A stretch of 64,000 nucleotides of DNA from Brachyhypopomus gauderio (taxonomy: Eukaryota > Chordata > Actinopteri > Gymnotiformes > Hypopomidae): contig NW_027506893.1 in the NCBI RefSeq assembly GCF_052324685.1, positions 1,078,501 to 1,142,500 on the forward strand, read 5' to 3'. Positions 24,930 to 38,000 of the stretch are shown here, piece by piece. How positions within the stretch are numbered: position 1 is the first letter of the stretch; each line of letters starts with the position of its first letter. The translations under genes were made by a program, and so were the position numbers. The notes beneath the pieces are model-generated. The model was not told the origin of the DNA. It made no database searches and worked only from the letters and a program-made list of their open reading frames with translations.

Positions 24930-25608
24930 TCCGTCTCTCTACCTCCATCTCTCTGCCTCCGTCTCTCTGCCTCCGTCTCTCTACCTCCGTCTCTCTGCCT
25001 CCATCTCTCTGCCTCCGTCTCTCTGCCTCCGTCTCTCTACCTCCGTCTCTCTACCTCCGTCTCTCTGCCTCCGTCTCTACCTCCATCTCTGTGCCTCCGT
25101 CTCTCTGCCTCCGTCTCTCTACCTCCGTCTCTCTACCTCCGTCTCTTTACCTCTGTCTCTCTGCCTCCATCTCTCTGCCTCCGTCTCTCTGCCTCCGTCT
25201 CTCTACCTCCATCTGTCTGCCTCCATCTGTCTACCTCCATCTCTCTACCTCCATCTCTTTACCTCCGTCTCTCTGCCTCCGTCTCTCTGCCTCCATCTCT
25301 CTACCTCCATCTCTGTACCTCCGTCTCTCTGCCTCCGTCTCTCTGCCTCCGTCTCTCTGCCTCCGTCTCTCTACCTCCGTCTCTCTACCTCCGTCTCTCT
25401 GCCTTCGTCTCTCTGCCTTCGTCTCTCTACCTCCGTCTCTCTGCCTCCGTCTCTCTGCCTTCGTCTCTCTACCTCCGTCTCTCTACCTCCGTCTCTCTGC
25501 CTTCGTCTCTCTACCTCCGTCTCTCTACCTCCGTCTCTCTGCCTTCGTCTCTCTGTCTCCGTCTCTCTGCCTCCGTCTCTCTGCCTCCGTCTCTCTGCCT
25601 CCGTCTCC
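24930..25608. repeat. 12-bp minisatellite (CTCTCTGCCTCCGT-like), about 56 copies
   Basis: Tandem 12-bp units alternating CTCTGCCTCCGT and CTCTACCTCCGT, with rare CTTCGT or CATCTG variants. All three plus-strand frames are open for about 240 codons (Ser/Leu/Pro/Cys) and the minus strand reads Arg/Glu/Gly; these are artefacts of a stop-free, 3-divisible unit. Confidence 0.95.
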
Positions 25609-27540
25609 CAGGACGACATAGATGGAGCGAAAGCTAAACGCTAAACTGTGTCTCCTCGTATGAACGTCTCCTTAGGCGTGTCCCGACTTGCCACGGGCAA
25701 GAAGCTCCTCCCCCCAGTAAGTGCCATTACTTATTTAATGTGACCCCTCTAAGGGCGCTATGGACTTTCTTTGATCTACACATCAAATCAGGAGTAAGTA
25801 AACTGTGGAGATATGAATAATAGATACGAATGAAGTCAGGGTGCCGTCGCCATTTCAACAGCGTGTAGCTGGCATGTGCACTCAATACACACACAATACA
25901 CACTCAATACATACTCAATACACACACACAATACACACTCAATACACACACAATACACACACAATACATACTCAATACACACTCAATACATACTCAATAC
26001 ACACACAATACATACTCAATACACACACAATACACACTCAATACACACACAAACCGGCTCTCGCCTCTTTGCTTGGACAGGTGATAAATGACCTTGGACA
26101 GGTGATAAATGACCTTGGACAGGTGATAAATTACCTGTGTCTCAAATGTCCTGTTTCTCTGGAAATCTTGTTTACTTCACGACTTATTGGAATATCAGTT
26201 TCCCTAGTTTTACTTTTTATAGGTGTGTGCTTCTGGATTAATTCCAGAAACTACTAACATCATTCCAAACAAAAATACACAAAAAGCACCGAGAGTATTA
26301 ATGATGGGGGACACACCGAGAGTATTAACAATGGGGGACACACCGAGAGTATTAATGATGGGGACACACAGAGAGTATTAATGATGGCGGACACACCACG
26401 AGTATTAATGATGGGGGACACACCGAGAGTATTAATAATGGCGGACACACCAAGAGTATTAATGATGGCACACAACCGGTTAAAAATTTTTTTTTAATGT
26501 TTTAAAATACAGTGTTTTCAGGCCTAATAGTGCAACGAAACCAAGTTCAAGTTTGCAAAACAAAAGGTTTAACTTCGGAGTTCAGAAAGTTTGGTGGTGT
26601 GACCCTGATTGTCAGACTCTCGTGTGTCCACATCCTCCTCTGTCTGTAGTATGTGTAGCAAGTGTCTGTATTAAAGGTCTGTAGTAAGTGTATGTAGTAA
26701 GTGTCTGTAGTAAATGTCTGTAGTAAGTGTATGTAGTAAGTGTCTGTATTAAAGGTCTGTAGTAAGTGTATGTAGTAAGTGTCTGTAGTAAATGTCTGTA
26801 GTAAGTGTCTGTGTGCATTTACTGCTGTCTACTTCCGCCACATAGCTGCTGTACTTCGAGACGTGGGCGGAGCCTACTCGTGTAGAATATGTTGCTGGCC
26901 TTGGTGCTGAAGTCATTGATATGCGCTTCATGACTCAGAAGACACCAGCTTTCATGTTTACTGAGTTCTTGAGATTTGAACCCACCTTTATGTCATATTT
27001 TATCGTATCAACCCAAAAGATAAAACCAAGGGGACTGTAATGACACTTAAAGCTATAGTGTAAATAAAACTATATTCAGTCTTAAGCGTTCTGACTGGAG
27101 CACTAAAGGCTCTCTCTCACGGCCATGACTCAAGACCTACATATATGAAGTTTGGTAGAGGCACCTCTGTGTTATATTTTAGTTTTCAAACCACGTGGTT
27201 ACTGGCATTCTCCTTTTTTCTGACTGTAGAGCGCAGATTACAGAGCTGGTGGACCTGAAGCTACGTGCGTTATTACTCATTGTGGGTGTCCCAGTGAAGT
27301 GTGATTGAAATGGCTTTTAAATCTGAGTGAAGAGTGCTCCCTGGGTTACATGTTATAATGTAATCACTGAAAATAATCACATTGTGTCTTCTGGCATCAA
27401 ACAGATCTATAGAGACCAAAATATTATAATGGAAAATCTATTAAATGCTATGTTTGGATAACACTGGTAACACTGGATAACATGCGTTTAGCCATCACCC
27501 TCCTGGCTTGAAGCTGTTGTGTGATGGGGAGAATTACGTA
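25609..27540. repeat. Cluster of short tandem repeats, no gene
   Basis: Four separate arrays: CAATACACAC-type units at 25877-26052; a 21-bp unit (CTTGGACAGGTGATAAATGA plus C) three times at 26071-26133; a roughly 25-bp unit around GAGTATTAATGATGGGGGAC about eight times at 26287-26470; and 12-bp GTCTGTAGTAAG units at 26642-26815. The remaining sequence to 27540 shows no gene. Confidence 0.8.
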
Positions 27541-27552
27541 GTTTCACACACA

Positions 27553-27555
27553 TGT

Positions 27556-27601
<46 letters not shown>

Positions 27602-27770
27602 GTAGCCCTGTAGTGAAGACATGATGACACTCTAGATTTACTAAGATCAATATAAATTATTCAGATTCAAACACAGGTCCAGGAAAAGAGTGTGTGGATG
27701 TGCTACACATGAATGGACCTGCTGTAGAAACTCTTATCCTGGGCAATGTACCCTTTGGGAGAGCAGGGGA

Positions 27771-27845
<75 letters not shown>

Positions 27846-27858
27846 CAGAGAGAGAGAT

Positions 27859-27908
<50 letters not shown>

Positions 27909-27988
27909 GTCTGGGGAATACTAAACTCAAACTAAAGTTAGCATATTTCCTGTCTGTTCTTATAAGTGCTTCCCCTCTGTTCTGCGTC

Positions 27989-28034
<46 letters not shown>

Positions 28035-28104
28035 AACCCAGATTGTGGGGGGAAAAGTTTTAGTCAGAACATTTCTATATTGCTGAGTGGCCTGAAAATG
28101 TGCG

Positions 28105-28188
<84 letters not shown>
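27553..28188. repeat. Compound microsatellite block: CA, GA, TG, CA
   Basis: CA repeat 27557-27598; GA repeat 27776-27905 with a few interruptions (GATACAGA, GATAGAGACA); TG repeat 27990-28031; CA repeat 28107-28188. No coding content between them. Confidence 0.9.
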
Positions 28189-28190
<2 letters not shown>

Positions 28191-29553
28191 TGTACTTCTG
28201 GCAGGACCTTTGGTAGCTAGGTTCAATCAAACTGCTTTGGCAACACAACACCCTTCAGACTAAAAACAATCTCCCAATCAATACAGTTCCACTTGGAGAA
28301 TAAAAACGATCAATGCTATTAACTTATGAATGGTGCTCGGCTGCAATCTGCAGAGAACAAAGACACTCTTGTTTGGTTTAAAGATGAAAAGTGCTTCATG
28401 TCCACTGAAACCCATTTTATTTAGGACCAAAGTTAAAACAGTGTTGTACAGAGACATATATGGAGGTACAACGGTATTAACACTCAGCATTTGAAAATAA
28501 TACTGTTGAAATATGCATACAAAGTGATCAAAACTGGCACACAAAAAAAGAACACACACACACACACACAAATACACAGAGCCTGCCCCTGAAGCTTTCT
28601 GTGAAATTCTATACAACTTGCAAACACCTGTGACTAACCAAAAGTCTTTTCCTCTTATCACATGAACTCTCTGCGAGTGTGTGTGAAAATGTAACTGTGC
28701 CAAAGTGAGTTGGGGGGGTGGAGTTAAACTGAAGCCCGCCCCCTGGATGGGTTAAAACAAACTCTCGTTAGCTACAACACATCCAAACAAACAGGAGAAA
28801 TAGATGTTTGTGTGTGTGAAGACTCTTGTGATTTCGCATAAATCTATAGACAGGGTTACATAACACTCATCCCCAGATGTCTTTATTTTTTTTACCTTTA
28901 CCTTTTCTTTCTACACAGCTCTTCTCTCTATTTCCTTATCACCTCTCTCTCTCCCTCTCTCTCTCTTCCCACTCATCTAGTCTTGCTGTTTGTGATTTTT
29001 TTCTCACTGGCACATCCTCCTTGGAAAGATTTGCCTTTTCGTCATTGCCACCCCCCCCCCCCCTCCTCTTTCTCCCTGCTTTCGTCCGCCCTCACATGAG
29101 CTCAGATTCATTTCAAGCCCAACCCGTTTCAAGCCTTGACAACCGGCCACGTACACCTCATATAAACGCCACCTTTGTCTGCAGAAGGCACCTGAAAGGC
29201 GTTTTATTTCTCAATGATTCGATTTTTTTCACGTCCACGCTCCTTTGTTTGACGACTGCTGCCCCCTAGTGGCCACTCGGCGAAGTTACGTTAAGACGCA
29301 ACTGCCTGAAGAGGCCGCGTTTAGTTGCATCATGGCGCTGTTTATCTCGAATGGATAAATATTACTGAGAGACATGTAACGTGTTGCTATGGCGATGAGC
29401 TTACGGAGAACTGAAGATACCGTGTGAAGAGAGGAAAGGGATGCAGATCTTTCCAAATTCGACAAACCCCCCTGTCGCATCCACAGGCTGTTCTGTCTTA
29501 CTCCACCTGAACCCAAAAAGTCATCAATGAAACAAAGGGGTGTTGGGGAATTG

Positions 29554-29616
<63 letters not shown>

Positions 29617-30339
29617 AGGTGAGAACACCCAGAGACTTCGGTTTCAGGCGATCCCTTGATGTTTAATTTTAACTTCTGCTGAGAGTAAGTAAATGTAGCA
29701 GTTTGCGAGATTCCTTTTGATGTGAAATTTCATCTGCCGAAGATCTAGCCTTCTAGGCCCTAGAATAGGGGGTTAAATCAATAACAACATCTTCTAATCG
29801 TAATAACTACTCCAAAATAACACTAGACAAAAAGGAAACTCAGTCACGCTATAGTTTCATCAGTTCCTGCGTGTCCTGCTGCACGTCACGGTAATGTAAT
29901 CAGACGTGTGAAGTCAAAGTAAAGGAATTACACGTTTCATTCATTCATAAACGGACCAGGGTCAAGAACTCTTGGACGAGCCTTGCGACTTAAGCCTGTT
30001 TGGCAGAATATTATAGTTATACTAAAGCCGTTCTGATGGGATTACAAAAGGGTTTTGATTGGTCGTTTCCTAAAAAATTAAGTTTAAGTTATAAGTTTAA
30101 GTTATTTTAAAAAACTTCCATTTATTATTATGTAATTATTAGGTGTATGTTAAGCAAACTTTTGGCAAAACCCTACTGCGTCACAACCGCCGCAGCTCCA
30201 ACAACAATAATAATGATATTTATTTTTTCCTCATAATCAGAAACAGCTCCAGTGTGAGTACGTGAGCTTGTCTCTGGCCTTCACACTGGGCCGGGACTCT
30301 ATGCCAGAACTACTGCTTTTGATTGTTCCACTGGCAGCC
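28189..30339. other. Gene-poor region with TG repeat and a CTCF-like site
   Basis: CA repeat at about 28554-28571, C/T-rich stretch 28940-28975, C tract at 29050-29062, TG repeat at 29556-29612. The CTCF-like motif at 29256-29275 is listed separately. No coding exon recognised. Confidence 0.5.
29256..29275 (-). promoter_or_regulatory. CTCF-like motif
   Basis: The minus strand reads TGGCCACTAGGGGGCAG, which contains the vertebrate CTCF core pattern CCACTAGGGGGCAG without a mismatch. Recognised by pattern only; occupancy is unknown. Confidence 0.55.
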
Positions 30340-30438
30340 AAACACACACCATTCAGGGACTCACAAACCTCCAAACACACGCCCTTCAGGGACTCACAAA
30401 CCTCCAAACACACGCCCTTCAGGGACTCACAAACCTCC
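30340..30438. repeat. 33-bp tandem repeat, three copies
   Basis: Three near-identical 33-bp units beginning AAACACACGCCCTTCAGGGA; the first has ACCATTC in place of GCCCTTC. No coding sense. Confidence 0.9.
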
Positions 30439-30784
30439 AACACTGCTCAGCGTTGGCCGGAGCAATATGCCTACTGTTGAGCTGTTACAGTGCAAAATGT
30501 ACTTTTCTGACCTTGGAAGTTTAATTTAAGTTCAAGTTTAATGTAATTCCTTACTAAGTATCCTCATTACTTTGTACACAAAATTAAAGCTACAGGAAAA
30601 CAATTCAAACATTAATCAACTGGCCTACTTTGTGATGTTTCATAGATCATACATACATGTCAGTAAGGATGAATAATTCAAAAGCATTTTGCATAGACAT
30701 CAGTAATCTGTCTTGGACTAGACACCTACATCCACAGCAGGACAACAATCGGGATTTTGGAGTGGTCCCAGGCTGAGATCAGAC

Positions 30785-31060
30785 TGTGTGAGCTCTGTGT
30801 ACAACATCAGAAACTGCGTGAGCTCTATGTACAACATCAGAAACTGCGTGAGCTCCGTTTACAACATCAGAGACCACGTGAGCTCCGTGTACGACATCAG
30901 ACTGCGTGAGCTTCGTGTACGACATCAGAGACTGCGTGAACTCCACGTACAACATCAGACTGCGTGAACTCCACGTACAACATCAGAGACCGCGTGAGCT
31001 CCGTGTATGACATCAGAGACCGTGTGAGCTCCGTGTACGACATCAGAGACTGCGTGAATG
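30785..31060. repeat. About 30-bp minisatellite, nine copies
   Basis: Units around CATCAGAGACTGCGTGAGCT then CCGTGTACGA, varying between 26 and 31 bp by loss of AGAGAC. Ends at about 31055. Confidence 0.88.
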
Positions 31061-31752
31061 TGTTGTATGATCACAACCTTCGACCCGGGACGTTCACAGA
31101 ACTACAAACATGGACAGCCATATGATACACCTTTTGGTTTACACAATTGTAGCAGATTTTCATTTGAAAATTAACCTTTAATTTACGTTTAACCATTACG
31201 TTTAACTGAACGTAATGCCACTGTGTTGGAACCAGTAAACCATAATACTGAACTGCATTATGCAGGTCTACAGACCAACTCTGGTAACATTTGAATACAC
31301 TCCTTACAGTCCACAACGCCCTCAGATGTGAACATCTTCACATTTGTAGCCTTGTACAAATCTGCCTGTCTCTCTCACCGTAAGCCACATGACTTCTGCT
31401 GGTCTTGCTTTTATTCAATCATAATTAAATCTTTATTAGCCGTGTTTAATCGCGCGGTAGAATCGATGTTGAAGCTGGAAGTGTAGAACACATATTGGCA
31501 CAGTTGTGTGGAGATGTTAAGAGCCTGACTTACAACGTGGTGTACAACTCCAGTGAAGCTTCGTAGCACATCCAGCTGTGCAGAAAGATCGCTGGGAGGA
31601 GTCTGGTTTGGTCCTAACTGCATTACGCACTGGGCCCTTTCCAGTCAGCGAACTGGGGTGGTTCCAGGGTGTTCTAGGGTATTTTGGGGGTGTTTTCGGG
31701 GCGTAAGCGTAACATGCTTCTAAATGTATAGCTGTTATTTCACTTGACAAAA

Positions 31753-31788
<36 letters not shown>

Positions 31789-33739
31789 ATAAACCTTATG
31801 CAGAGTTCTGAAGGATCAGCATGACAGTTGTCTGATCTATCAAACCAAAGGTTTCAACAAAACGGGTATTTTCCACCAGTTAAGACGGATGCAGAGGTAC
31901 TTCAGCGCACATCACAGTCACAGAAGAACTACATTGTGCCCTCGGGGAGCCAGGGTCATCCTATATAGCTTTGTTGATGGTAATTAAAACTCGACGTTCT
32001 ACACAGCGGTCACGTATCCTTTTCAAATTCAGTGCTTGATAACGAGTCACTCAGTTTTTAGCCTAGTGACCCGCAAGGATGAAGACAATGAACAATTATT
32101 ACTCAATAAACATGTAGTGGAAACCCCAACATTAATATTCATAAAGCACATAGCCGTGTTTGCCTTCTTTGCCCTGTTGTGCTGGTGCACTCCGATATGT
32201 TGTATTTAAATCACTGATATGACATCTAAAAGAGGAAACCAGCCAGGAATAAGACGCCCAGGGGGAAGGAGAGTCAGACCGAACACTGACATTTACTACC
32301 CCACCAAAATCTGACCGCATTCTGAACCCGGGGGCTGTTTCCATGAGATTCAGAAGCTAGATGGGAGTTCAAAATGGCTGCACAGCAGAAAAAACCCCTA
32401 ACCCTTGCAACATGAAGGGAAACAGCTTAGTAAAAGCCCACATGTTTGACTTTCCCCATTTAGATTTGAAAGCACAAATTTTGCTTAGCCAGACATTTTC
32501 ACGTATTTCAAATGTCATGGCAGTTTGGGTAGATTTTAAGCTACCTTATTTCAACATTTAAGAGGCTCTGAGCAGACGCAGATGACGGGGCCAGAATCAA
32601 GTCTCCGCTTTGTTCTAATAAGCTTTTTTTCTGAGCTTTTAGGAGCTGGTTAATGGGCTCCATCACACATGACTTAGTTTGTGGGCAGCGCTTTTAAAAT
32701 CACAAAGAAACTCAGCTCATACCGCACAGTCTAAATAATTTCTTCTAAACGAAAGTCTGCAAAAGCACTTTCCATGGCCATTTCGATATGCTAGTGCATC
32801 AGCGTGAACAGGGTAATGCTACACAGCTAGGCCGTCAGTCTCAAGAGCCCAGAAACCAATGACTTTTTAAGCCATTTCTAATCGTTAACATCTGGAAGTT
32901 TCTTTAAAAGTAAAACATGTATGATCCTGCACGTTCAAGTTAACACAATAGAGAAAATCATCATCTTATAGGCACAGGTCCTGATTTATTGTTTAACAAA
33001 GGGAACCCCAACATTATACTATAGGTTTCTATGGCCAAAAATTCACGCCCAAAACACTGTGTATTATGCAAGCCTAAGGGCTTCTTTTTTGAGGTGCAGG
33101 GAGGCTTGGTGGAGGTCACTACACTAACTACCATACACAGACACAGAATAAAGACCCACAAGTTTCCCCCCGAAAACCAAAAATGTCATTATGAAGTTGA
33201 GTCATAACCCTGATGAGCAAATAAAAACCTCCCATCCAATAACGGTATCCCATCAACCCTGGAGCCAGAAGAACCGGGCGTGTGAGGTCCTACTGGAGTC
33301 AGCGGTCTCAGTAAACATGCCCACTCCTGCACCAGCACACTGTGGCTTCAAATGCTAATGATGTGTGTTGATGGTGAAGAGCATATGGACTTGTTGAAGG
33401 CAGATGTTGTTGGCTGGAACACACACGGGAGTGAACGACTGTCCAGCGGCACGTTCTAACGTTTTCACGTTCTCAGGTTAGAGTCCGGGGTTCTCATTGG
33501 TTCACGTTTTTTGGAAGCCACCACAAAGGACAGGTCTAGAGCCACCTCGCTCTGTTGCATATTAACTCTGAACACTTGGAACACAACTCGATGGGAGTTC
33601 GCAAAAAAAAAAGCAATGTGGCACAAACATCACTGAAAGATCACCATAAGATCACCGAAAGACGGCACAGACAGTCCGGCCCTAACCGGTGAGCCACAGC
33701 TGATCACGTCAACATTACGGCGAACAGGAGAGGAGGTAG
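31061..33739. other. Gene-poor region; nothing supported
   Basis: An A tract of about 28 bases at 31759-31786. No coding exon, RNA gene or element boundary recognised. Confidence 0.45.
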
Positions 33740-33902
33740 TTAAAAGCTTGATTTCTTTAATGCAAGAATCATTATTGTACATTAACAATTCAATGGTCTC
33801 TGCACAGCCTCTTTTTTACAATATGTACCACAAGTCTATGTCAGCACCTACAGTTATTTACATTACATAATGTTACACTGGAGACAACGGTGCAAGGGGA
33901 AG

Positions 33903-33956
<54 letters not shown>

Positions 33957-35070
33957 TGCAGATGATAGGATGAACGCACAGGAAGTATGATGAACTTCAT
34001 AGCAGAAGAAATCAAAAGTGGTTGGGGTGGTGCACAAGCATAAGTGCTGCTATCAGAGCACTGGGGGTTACTGGAGCGGCGCAGGCCAAACAAACAACAG
34101 GAATAACATTTCAAATGAAGAGAGAGACCTGCGCTGCTCTTTCGGCCGCGGTGTGGTAGCAGAGAGCTGAGGCAGTGACGGGCGCTGTTGGGAGGCGGCA
34201 GGGACCACTCGCGCCTCGCACGTCTCACGCACACGCCTCACGCACACGCCTCGCACACACCTCGCACGTCTCACGCACACGTCTCACGCACACGCCTCGC
34301 ACGCCTCACGCACACGCCTCACGCACACGCCTCGCACGCCTCACGCACACGCCTCGCACGTCTCACGCACACGCCTCACGCCTCGCACGCCTCACGCCTC
34401 GCACGTCTCACGCACACGCCTCATGCACACGCCTCGCACGTCTCACGCACACGCCTCACGCACACGCCTCGCACGTCTCACGCACACGCCTCACGCCTCG
34501 CACGCCTCACGCACACGCCTCACATGTCACTCACAAAATTGTCCACGCATGCACAAACACACACACACACACATGACAAAATTTACACATACTGGGTCTC
34601 ATACAGTCATGGACTTTTACACCAAACATTCTTCAGTGCAGTCTCTCTCATGCGTCTCTCACACAAAACACACACAAGTCAGACAAACGCAGCCACTAAA
34701 AAAACACTCATACAACCTTAACACACCCCAAAAAAAAGTATAATTCTTCCTTTTCCTGTCAGTTCAGACTAAATGCAACACATGCATCCAGACGCACAAA
34801 CAGAACCAGAGTGAATGAGGGGTGTGTGCATGTAGACATGATCACAGGGAAGGGCACTTTGGCCTCCGAGCTCCACCTCCCACTGTTGAATTCATTGGGC
34901 TCTCTAGACCAATCAGAGAAAGCGCTAGACTGAAGCAAGCACTTCTATTGGCTGCTATTGTTTCCTGGTCAAGAGTAAAGATGGGAGGATGACTGACGAG
35001 TGGCTTTTTTTCTCTTTTATTTTTCTGTTTATTTTAAATTTTTTTCGTTTTGTTTTGTGCGCGTGTGAGC
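33740..35070 (-). other. hapstr1: Probable 3' untranslated region of hapstr1
   Basis: Sequence downstream of the hapstr1 stop codon on the minus strand. A possible poly(A) signal ATTAAA lies at 33756-33761 (complement); canonical AATAAA candidates close to the stop (about 35017 and 35029) would give a very short UTR. It includes a GA/TC repeat at 33907-33955 and a CG-containing minisatellite at 34198-34530. The 3' end is inferred and could lie further downstream. Confidence 0.4.
34198..34530. repeat. CpG-rich minisatellite (CACGCACACGCCTCGCACG)
   Basis: Tandem, length-variable units built from CACGCACACGCCT, CGCACGTCT and CACGCCTCG. The plus strand reads as His/Thr/Arg/Ala/Ser repeats with no stop, which is not a gene. 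It probably lies within transcribed 3' UTR of hapstr1, where the sense strand is G-rich (AGGCGTGTGCGTGAGGCGTG). Confidence 0.88.
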
Positions 35071-38000
35071 TCAGATCATCCTATTGCGTTTGTGGGTGGG
35101 CGAGTCTGTAATGACGTCACTGCACTGGGCGGAGCTTCGTTTCCGAGTGCCGTTGTCTAGGTGAAGTGCCATCTCCTCGGCAATGAAGGTGTTGAGGTCA
35201 ACATCGTGGAGACCATTTCTACGGCGCCCTGGGGCGGAGCTAGTGCTCAGGTGGGTGGGCGAACCAGGAGCTCCAGAACGCATGCTGATGCTGGCCATGG
35301 CACCACTCAGGCCTGGAAGACAAACAAACACCACGCTACATCCCCATTACTCATAAACACCACGCTACATCCCCATTACTCAAAACAAACACCACGCTAC
35401 ATCCCCATTACTCAAACACCACGCTACATCCCCATTACTCATAACAAACACCACGCTACATCCCCATTACTCATAACAAACACCACGCTACATCCCCACA
35501 ACTCAAACACCAAGCTACATCCCCATTACTCAAACACCACGCTACATCCCCATTACTCATAACAAACACCACGCTACATCCCATTTACTCATAACACCAC
35601 GCTACATCCCATTTACTCATAACAAACACCACGCTACGTCCCCATTACTTAAAACAAACACCACGCTACGTCCCCATTACTTAAAACAAACACCACGATA
35701 CATCCCATTTACTCATAACACCACGATACATCCCATTTACTCATAACACCACGATACATCCCATTTACTCATAACAAACACCACGCTACATCCCATTTAC
35801 TCATAACAAACACCAAGCTACACCCTCATTACTCATAAACACCACGCTACATCATCATTACTCATAAACACCACGCTACATCCCCTTTACTCATAACACC
35901 AAGCTACATCCTCATTACTCATAAACACCACGCTACATCCTCATTACTCATAAACACCACGCTACATCCCCTTTACTCAAACACCAAGCTATATCCCCAT
36001 TACTCACAGCAAACACCACACATTTCCCTTCACTCACAGTACAAACACCACACTACATCCCCCTTCACTCACAGTACAAATACCACACTACATCCCCATT
36101 ACTCATAACACAAGACTACATCCCCTTTACTCAAAACACCACGCTACATCCCCTTTACTCACAGCACAAACACCACGCTACATTCCCTTCACCCACAACA
36201 CCAGACAACATCCCCCTTCACTCACAACACCACACTACATCCTCTTTACTCACAGTACAAACACCACGCTACATCCCTTTACTGAAAACAAACACCATGC
36301 TACATCCCCTTTACTCATAAACACCAAGCTACATCCCCCTGCACTCACAGTACAAACACCACACTACATCCCCTTTACTCATAACACCACGCTACACCCC
36401 CATTACTCATAACATCACACTACATCCCCTTCACTCACAGTACAAACACCACACTACATCCCCTTCACTCACAGTACAAACACCACACTACATCGCCCTT
36501 CACTCACAGTACAAACACCACATTACATCGCCCTTCACTCACAGTACAAACACCACATTACATCGCCCTTCACTCACAGTACAAACACCACACTACATCC
36601 CCTTCACTCACAGTACAAACACCACATTACATCGCCCTTCACTCACAGTACAAACACCACACTACATCGCCCTTCACTCACAGTACAAACACCACACTAC
36701 ATCCCCTTCACTCACAGTACAAACACCACATTACATCGCCCTTCACTCACAGTACAAACACCACACTACATCCCCTACACTGACTGTACAAACACCACAC
36801 TACATCGCCCTTCACTCACAGTACAAACACCACACTACATCCCCTTCACTTACAGTACAAACACCACACTACATCCCCTACACTCACAGTACAAATACCA
36901 CACTACATCCCCTTCACTCACAGTACAAACACCACACTACATCCCCTTCACTCACAGTACAAACACCACACTACATCCCCTTCACTCACAGTACAAATAC
37001 CACACTACATCACCCTTCACTCACAGTACAAATACCACACTACATCACCCTTCACTCACAGTACAAATACCACTCTACATCCCCTTCAGTCACAGTACAA
37101 ACACCACACAACATCACCCTTCACTCACAGTACAAACACCACACTACATCCCCTTCACTCACAGTACAAACACCACACTACATCACCCTTCACTCACAGT
37201 ACAAACACCACACTACATCCCCTTCACTCACAGTACAAACACCACACTACATCCCCTTCACTCACAGTACAAACACCACACTACATCCCCTACACTGACT
37301 GTACAAACACCACACTACATCCCCTACACTGACTGTACAAACACCACACTACTTCCCCTTCACTCACAGTACAAACACCACTACATCCCCTATACTCACA
37401 ATACAAATACCACACTACATCCCCTTCACTCACAGTACAAACACCACACTACATCCCCTACACTGACTGTACAAACACCACACTACATCCCCTTCACTCA
37501 CAGTACAAACACCACTACATCCCCTATACTCACAATACAAATACCACACTACATCCCCTTCACTCACAGTACAAACACCACACTACATCCCCTACACTGA
37601 CTGTACAAACACCACACTACATCCCCTTCACTCACAGTACAAACACCACTACATCCCCTATACTCACAATACAAATACCACACTACATCCCCTTCACTCA
37701 CAGTACAAACACCACACTACATCCCCTTCACTCACAGTAAAAACACCACACTACATCCCCTACACTCACAGTACAAACACCACATTACATCCCCTTCACT
37801 CACAGTACAAACACCACACTACACCCCCCCTGCACTCACAGTAAAAACACCACACTACATCCCCCTTCACTCACAACACCACACTACATCCCCTTCACTC
37901 ACAGAAAAAACACCACACTACATCCCCTTCACTTACAGTACAAACACCACACTACATCCCCTACACTGACAGTACAAACACCACACTACACCCCCCCCCC

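Noticed and set aside
24899..25644. Three overlapping 240-codon frames of Ser/Leu/Pro/Cys
   Set aside because: All three frames of the same 12-bp repeat are open, which is typical of low-complexity DNA and not of genes.
27230..27310. Exon-like segment after TTTTTTCTGACTGTAG
   Set aside because: Short and open for only about 24 codons, with no donor and no recognisable protein.
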